Notes under the pieces: generated by a model
Told to the model about the DNA's origin: nothing
What the model saw: the letters and a program-made list of their open reading frames with translations, nothing else
Databases searched by the model: none
Position numbers and translations under genes: made by a program
Shown here: positions 57,620-64,000 of the stretch, one piece after another
Layout: the number at the start of each line of letters is the position of its first letter
How positions within the stretch are numbered: position 1 is the stretch's first letter
Assembly (NCBI RefSeq): GCF_008929045.1
Contig: NZ_VFAH01000001.1
Span: 620,001-684,000 of the forward strand
DNA: 64,000 bases
Source: Noviherbaspirillum aerium
GTDB taxonomy: Bacteria > Pseudomonadota > Gammaproteobacteria > Burkholderiales > Burkholderiaceae_D
Direction: 5' to 3'

Positions 57620-60468
57620 TTCTTCTTCAGCATCGGAGCGAGATACTTGCCGGTGAAGCTGGCAGGATTCTTCGCCACATCTTCCGGCGTGCCGTTGCCG
57701 ATGATCTGTCCGCCGCCGGCGCCGCCTTCCGGACCCAGGTCGATGATCCAGTCTGCCGTCTTGATCACATCGAGATTGTGCTCGATGATCACCACGGTGT
57801 TGCCCTGGTCGCGCAAGCGATGGATCACCTTCAGCAGCAGGTCGATGTCGTGGAAGTGCAGGCCGGTGGTCGGCTCGTCCAGGATATACAGCGTGCGGCC
57901 GGTGTCGCGCTTGGACAGTTCCAGCGACAGCTTGACGCGCTGCGCCTCGCCGCCGGAGAGCGTGGTCGCGCTCTGGCCGAGGCGGATGTAGCCGAGACCG
58001 ACATCGAGCAGGGTCTGCAGCTTGCGCGCCACGACAGGCACCGGCTTGAAGAATTCATGCGCTTCCTCGACCGTCATGTCGAGCACTTCGTGAATGCTCT
58101 TGCCCTTGTACTGCACCTCCAGGGTTTCGCGGTTGTAGCGCTTGCCGTGGCAGACATCGCACGGCACGTACACGTCCGGCAGGAAATGCATCTCCACCTT
58201 GAGCACGCCGTCGCCCTGGCAGGCTTCGCAGCGGCCGCCCTTGACGTTGAACGAGAAACGGCCGGCTGAATAACCGCGCTCCTTGGCGGTCGGCACGGTC
58301 GAGAACAAATCGCGGATCGGCGTGAAGAGGCCGGTGTAGGTCGCCGGGTTGGAGCGCGGGGTGCGCCCGATCGGCGCCTGGTCGACAGCGATGACCTTGT
58401 CGAAATGCTCCAGTCCGGAGATCGACTCGTAGGGCGCCGGTTCCGCCTGCGAACCGTACAGGTGGCGCGACGCCGCGTGATACAGCGTGTCGTTGATCAG
58501 CGTCGACTTGCCCGAGCCGGACACGCCGGTGATGCAGGTCAGCAAGCCGACCGGCAGCTCCAGCGTGACGTTCTTGAGGTTGTTGCCGGTGGCGCCGGAA
58601 ATGACCAGCTGGCGCTCGGGATTGGCCGGCGTGCGCTTTTTCGGCACATGGATCGCCAGCGTGCCGTTGAGGTACTTCGCGGTCAGCGACTTCTTGTTCT
58701 TCAGGATGTCGGGCAGCGGTCCGCGGGCAATGACCTCGCCGCCGTGCACGCCGGCGCCGATGCCCATGTCGACCACATAGTCGGCGCAGCGGATGGCATC
58801 CTCGTCATGTTCCACCACCAGCACGCTGTTGCCGATGTCGCGCAGATGCTGCAGCGTCGCGATCAGGCGGTCGTTGTCGCGCTGGTGCAGGCCGATCGAC
58901 GGTTCATCCAGCACGTACATCACGCCGGTCAGGCCGGAGCCGATCTGCGAAGCCAGCCGGATGCGCTGCGCTTCGCCGCCGGACAGCGTATCGGCGCTGC
59001 GCTCCAGCGACAGATAATCGAGGCCGACATTGTTCAGGAACTTCAGCCGGGAGACGATTTCCTTGATGATGCGGTCGGCGATCTCTTTTTTCGCACCGGT
59101 CAGCTTGAGCTTTTCGAAGAACTCCAGGGTTTCGCGCAGCGGCGTCGACGCCACCTCATAGATCGCGCGCTCCTGCTTGCCGTTGCCTACCTTGACATGG
59201 CGCGCCTCGATGCGAAGGCGCGCGCCTTCGCATGCCGGGCAGGCTTTCTGGTTGATGAACTTGGCCAGCTCTTCCTTCACCGCCATCGAATCGGTTTCCC
59301 GGTAGCGGCGCTGCAGGTTGTTGACCACGCCTTCGAAGGTATGCTCCCGCACCACCGAGCGGCCGCGTTCGTTCACGTAGGTGAACGGCACGGTCTGGCG
59401 GCCGGAGCCGTACAGCACGACCTGCTGGGCCGAGGCCGCCAGCTTTTCGAACGGCGTATCGACATCGAAGTTGTAATGCTCGGCCAGGCTCGACAGCATC
59501 TGGAAATAGAACTGGTTGCGGCGGTCCCATCCCTTGACCGCGCCGCTGGCCAGCGACAGGTTGGGGAAGGCGACGATGCGCTTGGGGTCGAAGAACTCGA
59601 TATGGCCGAGGCCGTCGCACTCCGGGCAGGCGCCCATCGGATTGTTGAACGAGAACAGGCGGGGTTCCAGTTCTTGCAGCGAATAGCCGCAGGTCGCGCA
59701 GGCGAACTTGTTCGAGTACAGGTGTTCCTTGCCGCCATCCATTTCAAGCGCGATGGCTCGCCCTTCGGCCAGCCGCAGGGCGGTTTCGAAGCTCTCCGCC
59801 AGGCGCTGCTTGATATCGGCCTTGACCTTGACGCGGTCGATCACGACGTCGATGGTGTGCTTTTCCGTCTTCTTCAGTTTCGGCAGGTCGTCGACTTCAT
59901 AGATCTTCGCCGCATGGGTCCCGCTCTGGATGCGGAAGCGCACGAAACCCTGTGCCTGCATCTGTTCGAACAGATCGACATGCTCGCCCTTGCGATTGGC
60001 GACCACGGGTGCGAGGATCATCAGCTTGGTGTCTTCCGGCATTGCCAGCACGGCATCCACCATCTGCGACACCGATTGCGCCGCCAGCGGGTTTTCCGGA
60101 TGGGTCGGGCAATAGGGCGTGCCGACGCGGGCGTACAGCAGGCGCAGGTAATCGTGAATCTCGGTCACGGTGCCGACCGTCGAGCGCGGATTGTGCGAGG
60201 TCGCCTTCTGCTCGATCGAAATCGCCGGCGACAGTCCCTCGATCATGTCCACGTCCGGCTTTTCCATCAGCTGCAGGAACTGGCGGGCATAGGCCGACAA
60301 CGACTCGACGTAGCGGCGCTGGCCTTCGGCATACAGGGTGTCGAAGGCCAGCGAGGATTTTCCGGAACCGGACAGGCCGGTGATGACGATGAGCTTGTTG
60401 CGGGGTAATTCGAGACTGATGTTTTTCAGGTTGTGGGTACGGGCACCGCGAATTCTTATTTCTTCCAT
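57616..60468 (-). CDS. uvrA: Excinuclease ABC subunit A
   Basis: 950-residue damage-recognition ATPase of nucleotide excision repair. Two ABC modules are seen: Walker [10 protein letters not shown] near residue 31 and GVSGSGKST near 650, each with its LSGGEAQR signature. Zinc fingers (CATCGYS...CPEC and [32 protein letters not shown]) are intact. The start [17 protein letters not shown] at 60468 fits the family; the frame runs 24 codons further upstream without homology. No clear LexA box is seen. Confidence 0.98.
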   Translation of the reverse strand: MEEIRIRGARTHNLKNISLELPRNKLIVITGLSGSGKSSLAFDTLYAEGQRRYVESLSAYARQFLQLMEKPDVDMIEGLSPAISIEQKATSHNPRSTVGTVTEIHDYLRLLYARVGTPYCPTHPENPLAAQSVSQMVDAVLAMPEDTKLMILAPVVANRKGEHVDLFEQMQAQGFVRFRIQSGTHAAKIYEVDDLPKLKKTEKHTIDVVIDRVKVKADIKQRLAESFETALRLAEGRAIALEMDGGKEHLYSNKFACATCGYSLQELEPRLFSFNNPMGACPECDGLGHIEFFDPKRIVAFPNLSLASGAVKGWDRRNQFYFQMLSSLAEHYNFDVDTPFEKLAASAQQVVLYGSGRQTVPFTYVNERGRSVVREHTFEGVVNNLQRRYRETDSMAVKEELAKFINQKACPACEGARLRIEARHVKVGNGKQERAIYEVASTPLRETLEFFEKLKLTGAKKEIADRIIKEIVSRLKFLNNVGLDYLSLERSADTLSGGEAQRIRLASQIGSGLTGVMYVLDEPSIGLHQRDNDRLIATLQHLRDIGNSVLVVEHDEDAIRCADYVVDMGIGAGVHGGEVIARGPLPDILKNKKSLTAKYLNGTLAIHVPKKRTPANPERQLVISGATGNNLKNVTLELPVGLLTCITGVSGSGKSTLINDTLYHAASRHLYGSQAEPAPYESISGLEHFDKVIAVDQAPIGRTPRSNPATYTGLFTPIRDLFSTVPTAKERGYSAGRFSFNVKGGRCEACQGDGVLKVEMHFLPDVYVPCDVCHGKRYNRETLEVQYKGKSIHEVLDMTVEEAHEFFKPVPVVARKLQTLLDVGLGYIRLGQSATTLSGGEAQRVKLSLELSKRDTGRTLYILDEPTTGLHFHDIDLLLKVIHRLRDQGNTVVIIEHNLDVIKTADWIIDLGPEGGAGGGQIIGNGTPEDVAKNPASFTGKYLAPMLKKK

Positions 60469-60775
60469 GAACTGCTTTCCAGTTAGGGCTTGTCCAGACA
60501 ATTGATCGATATGCAACAGCGCAATGACGCAATAGCGCAATAGAAGGCAAACAGGGCACTGCAGTCAGACAGAGCGAAAGGCGTTGCGAGGGATGGTTTT
60601 GCGGATCTCGCGCATGCATATTCCGGGCATGCAAACATCATCGGGCGGCAGGGCGGTCGCGGCCGCCGGCCGTCGATGACGAAACCTCAACAACGCTTGG
60701 CCTGTCGGGCTTTATACGGGTCAACCTGCTACTATAGCGGGTTTTAAAGTCCGTCGTATCTTCTGGATTCCAGCC
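60469..60775. other. Divergent uvrA/MFS spacer
   Basis: 307 bp without a gene. It contains two GCATGC palindromes (60612-60617, 60627-60632) and a possible -10 TACTAT at 60730-60735 for the MFS gene with a poor -35. I looked for the LexA pattern CTGT-N8-ACAG and found only an imperfect, short-spaced CTGC...ACAG near 60561. Nothing else stands out. Confidence 0.4.
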
Positions 60776-62020
60776 GTGAGCACCGTGTCAGCTACCTCTC
60801 CCGCCGACGACATCAGCACCCGCATGAGCGCGACGGAAATTCGTGCCAGCTTGTCATTGGCATCGATTTTCGCGTTGCGCATGCTGGGCATGTTCCTCAT
60901 CCTTCCCGTATTTGCCGTGCATGCAAAAACATTGCCGGGCGGCGATAACGCCACCCTGGTCGGCATTGCCATGGGCATCTACGGATTGACGCAATCCTTC
61001 GGACAGATTCCATATGGGGTCGCTTCCGACAAATACGGCCGCAAGCGCGTGATTATTATCGGGCTTGTTCTTTTCGCGCTCGGCTCGTTCATCGCGGCGG
61101 CATCCGATACCCTGTTATGGGTGACTATCGGCCGCGCCATCCAGGGCGCCGGCGCCATCTCGGCCGCGGTAACCGCCCTGATTGCCGACACCACCCGCGA
61201 AGAGCATCGCACCAAGGCCATGGCAATGGTCGGCGGCTCCATCGGCCTGACGTTCGCGCTGTCGCTCATTGCCGCGCCCGTGATGTACAGCCTGATCGGC
61301 ATGGGTGGAATCTTTGCGCTGACCGGCATGCTGTCCATCCTGGCCATTCTGGTGGTTGTCTATGTCGTCCCGGCACCGGCCCCGATCACGGTCACCAAGC
61401 GGGTACCGTTTTCCGCCATCCTCGCCGACAAGGAACTGATGCGCCTGAATTACGGCGTATTCGCGCTGCACATGACCCAGATGGCGATGTTCGTCGTGGT
61501 GCCGGCGGCGCTGGTGGAATATGCGGGGCTGCCGCTTGCGGCGCACTGGAAGGTGTACCTGCCGGTGGTGCTGGCATCCTTTGCGCTGATGCTGCCGCCG
61601 GTTTTTGCCGGCGAGCGCCGGGGCAGGATGAAAGCCGTCTTTGTCGGTGCAATTGCCCTCATGCTGGCGGTGCAGGTCGGATTGTGGCTTTTCATGTCCC
61701 AGCCGGGCACGCACTGGCTGGTATTGGTCGGATTGCTGTTGGCGTTTTTCGTTTCTTTCAATATTCTTGAGGCTTGCCAGCCGTCCCTGGTTTCACGCAT
61801 CGCGCCCGCTGCCGCCAAGGGGTCGGCGCTGGGCGTCTACAACACCATGCAGGCGCTCGGATTGTTCTGCGGCGGGGCGTTCGGCGGCTGGCTGAAGCAG
61901 CATGTCGGCGCATCATCCGTGTTCGCAGTCGGCGCGGCGCTCACTGTTGTCTGGCTTATAATTGCCGCCAGCATGAAGAACCTGCCGCGCCGCGGCAGCG
62001 CAGCCGAGAAGGCTGTCTGA
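60776..62020 (+). CDS. Major facilitator superfamily transporter
   Basis: 414-residue inner-membrane transporter with about twelve hydrophobic helices. Motif A between helices 2 and 3 is clear ([11 protein letters not shown]). The overall sequence resembles YajR-type drug/proton antiporters without the C-terminal YAM domain. The start is GTG at 60776; an ATG 16 codons later ([13 protein letters not shown]) is a possible alternative. A uvrA / MFS / ssb order is common in betaproteobacteria. Substrate unknown. Confidence 0.9.
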   Translation: MSTVSATSPADDISTRMSATEIRASLSLASIFALRMLGMFLILPVFAVHAKTLPGGDNATLVGIAMGIYGLTQSFGQIPYGVASDKYGRKRVIIIGLVLFALGSFIAAASDTLLWVTIGRAIQGAGAISAAVTALIADTTREEHRTKAMAMVGGSIGLTFALSLIAAPVMYSLIGMGGIFALTGMLSILAILVVVYVVPAPAPITVTKRVPFSAILADKELMRLNYGVFALHMTQMAMFVVVPAALVEYAGLPLAAHWKVYLPVVLASFALMLPPVFAGERRGRMKAVFVGAIALMLAVQVGLWLFMSQPGTHWLVLVGLLLAFFVSFNILEACQPSLVSRIAPAAAKGSALGVYNTMQALGLFCGGAFGGWLKQHVGASSVFAVGAALTVVWLIIAASMKNLPRRGSAAEKAV

Positions 62021-62094
62021 AGCGGGCGTCCGGCGCTATCGCATTGCATGTCGATCAATTACGATCATTATTGAGTCAGCTTGAGGAGAAATAT

Positions 62095-62604
62095 ATGGCA
62101 TCGGTCAACAAGGTCATCATCGTCGGCAACCTGGGGCGCGATCCGGAAACGCGTTACATGCCGAACGGCGATGCAGTCACCAACGTCGCAGTCGCGACCA
62201 CCGAGAGCTGGAAAGACAAGAACAGCGGAGAAAAGAAGGAGTTGACCGAGTGGCACCGGATCACCTTCTATCGCAAGCTGGCCGAAATCGCCGGTCAGTA
62301 CCTGAAGAAGGGTTCGCAGATCTACGTCGAGGGCCGCCTGCAGACGCGCAAGTGGACCGACAAGGACGGCGTCGAGCGCTATACCACTGAAATCATCGCC
62401 GATACCATGCAGATGCTGGGCAGCCGCCAGGGCATGGGCGGAGGCGCGTCGATGGACGACGATTACGGCAGCAGCGCTCCGGCACCGCGCCAGAGCAGCC
62501 CGAGCGCCGGCGCCGGTGCCGGCAATGGAGGCGGAGGCGCTTCCCGCGGCGCCAGCCGACCGGCACCGAATTTCAGCGACATGGACGACGATATTCCTTT
62601 CTGA
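62095..62604 (+). CDS. ssb: Single-stranded DNA-binding protein
   Basis: 169-residue SSB. The OB fold ([42 protein letters not shown]) is followed by a Gly/Ser/Pro-rich linker and the acidic tip MDDDIPF that recruits repair and replication partners. GAGGAGA lies upstream of the ATG at 62095. It has a strong terminator. Confidence 0.98.
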   Translation: MASVNKVIIVGNLGRDPETRYMPNGDAVTNVAVATTESWKDKNSGEKKELTEWHRITFYRKLAEIAGQYLKKGSQIYVEGRLQTRKWTDKDGVERYTTEIIADTMQMLGSRQGMGGGASMDDDYGSSAPAPRQSSPSAGAGAGNGGGGASRGASRPAPNFSDMDDDIPF

Positions 62605-62622
62605 GGACTTGCTGCCCGCTGG

Positions 62623-62650
62623 AAAAAAGCCCCGTCATGGGGCTTTTTTT
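62623..62650 (+). terminator. Terminator after ssb
   Basis: AAAAAAGCCCC at 62623-62633 pairs with GGGGCTTTTTT at 62639-62649 around GTCAT, with a further T. Confidence 0.9.
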
Positions 62651-62701
62651 ATGGAAAATCATAGGCTTGCCACAGTTTCTGTAACGTTTACTGGAAGTTT
62701 T

Positions 62702-62731
62702 TTGTAGTGCGTGAAATTTCCCGCCTACAAT
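62702..62731 (+). promoter_or_regulatory. Possible promoter for the PAS-GGDEF-EAL gene
   Basis: TTGTAG at 62702-62707, an 18-nt spacer and TACAAT at 62726-62731. It would give a leader of about 90 nt that includes the palindrome CTTCTTAAGAAG at 62804-62815. Confidence 0.45.
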
Positions 62732-62829
62732 TTGTTAAGATGGTGGAACATATGGCCTGAACAGGGCTGATTTCCTATCGACAAAGAAAACGTCGAGTGA
62801 AAGCTTCTTAAGAAGATTAGCGTTTAATC

Positions 62830-64000
62830 ATGTTTTCCATGCGCCGCGACCGGACCGAACTTGCTGCACAGGTACAGCTTGAAAGCCTCATGGAGGCGGC
62901 TGGCGATGCAGTGTTCCGGCTCGATTCCAAGGGCATGATTCTTTATGCAAGCCGTCGTGCCGGTGAACTCATGTCGCCCGGGGAGAGCCTCGCCGGCGAG
63001 CGGCTCGAAGATTTCGTGATGCCGGCCGACCGCCCGGTCGTTGGCATGGTGATTTCCCAGGTCGTCGGCTCCGGCCAGCCGGGCAAGGTCAATGTCCGCC
63101 TCAAAACCCTCTCGGCATCGCTATGGGTTGAATTGCAGGTGACTGCCTATGCCGGCGCCGAGGGCGCGCAGGAACTGCTGGCCGTCGGGCGCGACATCTC
63201 GAGCCAGCAGGCTACCGAAGAGCGGCTGCGCCACATGGCGACTCATGATGCATTGACCGGCCTGCCCAATCGCTCCCTCTTGTCCGACCGTATCCGCATG
63301 GCGATCGCCCAGTCGCGTCGCACCGGCCGGGGTTTCGCCATCCTGGCGCTGGATCTCGATGGGTTCAAGAAGGTCAACGATGCGCTGGGACATCCGGTCG
63401 GCGATGCCTTGCTGAGAGTGGCGGCGACGCGCCTGGTCGACACCCTGCGCGACATCGATACCCTCGCGCGCGTCGGCGGCGACGAATTCGTGGCGGTGCT
63501 GCCCGGCGCCATTGCCGAAGCCGAAATCCAGATCATTGCCCGCCGCATGATCTCCACCATGCAATTGCCCTTCGAAATCCAGGGTCATACGCTGTATGTC
63601 GGCACCTCGATCGGCGTGGCGGTGTTTCCCGAACATGGCGACAGCGAAGTCAAGCTGCTCGCGCATGCCGACACCGCGATGTATCGCGCCAAGGAAACCG
63701 GCAAGGCACGCTGCGTCATCTACAATCACGAAAAATTCACCCAGCCGGAACATGATGTCTCGATGGAAGCGGCAATGTTCCAGGCGGTGCGCGACGGCGA
63801 ATTCCTGCTGCACTACCAGCCGATCGTCGATGCCCGCAGCCGTCAGATCATGGGCTTCGAAGCGCTGATGCGCTGGGCCAGGCCGGGGCAGGGCATGGTG
63901 TCGCCGGCGCAGTTCATTCCGATGGCCGAAAGCAATGGCCTGATCAACCTGCTGGGCGCCTGGGCGCTGAAATCGGCCTGCGTGCAGATCAAGCGTTTCG
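62830..64000 (+). CDS. PAS-GGDEF-EAL cyclic-di-GMP protein, 3' end outside window
   Basis: First 390 residues of a cyclic-di-GMP turnover protein, open to the window edge. A PAS sensor domain occupies about residues 15-125 (AGDAVFRLDSKGMILYASRRAGELM). The diguanylate cyclase domain starts at THDALTGLPNR and has an intact GGDEF at 216-220, so synthesis is possible. The phosphodiesterase domain begins with LLHYQPIVD and has EAL at 344-346; its later catalytic residues lie outside. No membrane segment is visible. The ATG at 62830 lacks a strong ribosome site. Confidence 0.93.
   Translation, partial: MFSMRRDRTELAAQVQLESLMEAAGDAVFRLDSKGMILYASRRAGELMSPGESLAGERLEDFVMPADRPVVGMVISQVVGSGQPGKVNVRLKTLSASLWVELQVTAYAGAEGAQELLAVGRDISSQQATEERLRHMATHDALTGLPNRSLLSDRIRMAIAQSRRTGRGFAILALDLDGFKKVNDALGHPVGDALLRVAATRLVDTLRDIDTLARVGGDEFVAVLPGAIAEAEIQIIARRMISTMQLPFEIQGHTLYVGTSIGVAVFPEHGDSEVKLLAHADTAMYRAKETGKARCVIYNHEKFTQPEHDVSMEAAMFQAVRDGEFLLHYQPIVDARSRQIMGFEALMRWARPGQGMVSPAQFIPMAESNGLINLLGAWALKSACVQIKRF

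Noticed and set aside
58405-60408. A 667-codon open frame on the plus strand
   Set aside because: It is wholly antisense to uvrA, and its translation has the repetitive Asp/Gln/Arg/Val character of a shadow frame.
60541-60600. Possible LexA site upstream of uvrA
   Set aside because: The best match, CTGC-N6-ACAG, has the wrong spacing and a mismatch relative to CTGT-N8-ACAG.

Overview
The window is a chromosomal core segment of a betaproteobacterium. Gene content and order point to the Burkholderiales, most like Oxalobacteraceae such as Herbaspirillum or Noviherbaspirillum. The clues are a fusA-tuf-S10-spc-alpha run, pilMNOPQ followed by aroK-aroB and a dGTPase-like gene, a kdsD-kdsC-lptC-lptA-lptB-rpoN-hpf cluster, and an acylphosphatase-uvrA / MFS / ssb group. 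The species assignment is inference; no rRNA or tRNA gene is present. Coding density is high. I see no phage, CRISPR array or complete insertion sequence.

Layout. Positions 1-17691 hold the 3' part of fusA, then tuf and the S10, spc and alpha ribosomal protein operons with secY, infA, rpmJ and rpoA. This run is broken by a few longer spacers (before rplC, rplN, rpsD, rpoA and rplQ) that carry promoter-like boxes and strong hairpins, so it is probably several transcription units with leader control. Positions 17975-22614 encode an ABC-2 exporter pair (NodI/NodJ type), cutA, dsbD and a 1-Cys peroxiredoxin. Positions 22768-26146 carry minus-strand corA-like, hemB and engB genes; an orphan plus-strand terminator between hemB and engB suggests a small RNA. 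Positions 26387-32350 are a redox block: a dihaem cytochrome c4, the ResB/CcsB System II cytochrome c maturation pair, and the periplasmic methionine sulfoxide reductase pair msrP-msrQ. Positions 32368-36988 hold lysA-lptM divergent from cyaY, a repeat-rich spacer, and the class A penicillin-binding protein gene mrcA. Positions 37326-46901 hold the type IV pilus assembly operon pilMNOPQ, an Ig-like lipoprotein, aroK, aroB and dgt. Positions 47115-53883 (minus) hold an enoyl-CoA hydratase-family gene and the hpf-rpoN-lptB-lptA-lptC-kdsC-kdsD cluster for KDO synthesis, LPS export and sigma-54. Positions 54122-64000 hold a KefB-type antiporter, an AEC transporter, acyP-uvrA, an MFS transporter, ssb, and the start of a PAS-GGDEF-EAL gene cut by the window edge.

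The less ordinary content is in the spacers. A repeat of about 186 bp with perfect 12-bp terminal inverted repeats and flanking TA (34390-34579) looks like a miniature inverted-repeat element. A near-full, inverted second copy follows dgt (46902-47059) and a third, end-only copy overlaps the corA-like stop codon (22714-22770). In the last two cases the host gene's TAG stop lies at the element boundary. Other candidates are a three-hairpin RNA with two anti-Shine-Dalgarno motifs at about 25321-25418, leader RNAs before rplC, rplN and rpsD, and a folded element between two convergent genes at 57202-57325. I found no clearly new multi-gene system; the coding regions are conserved housekeeping genes.
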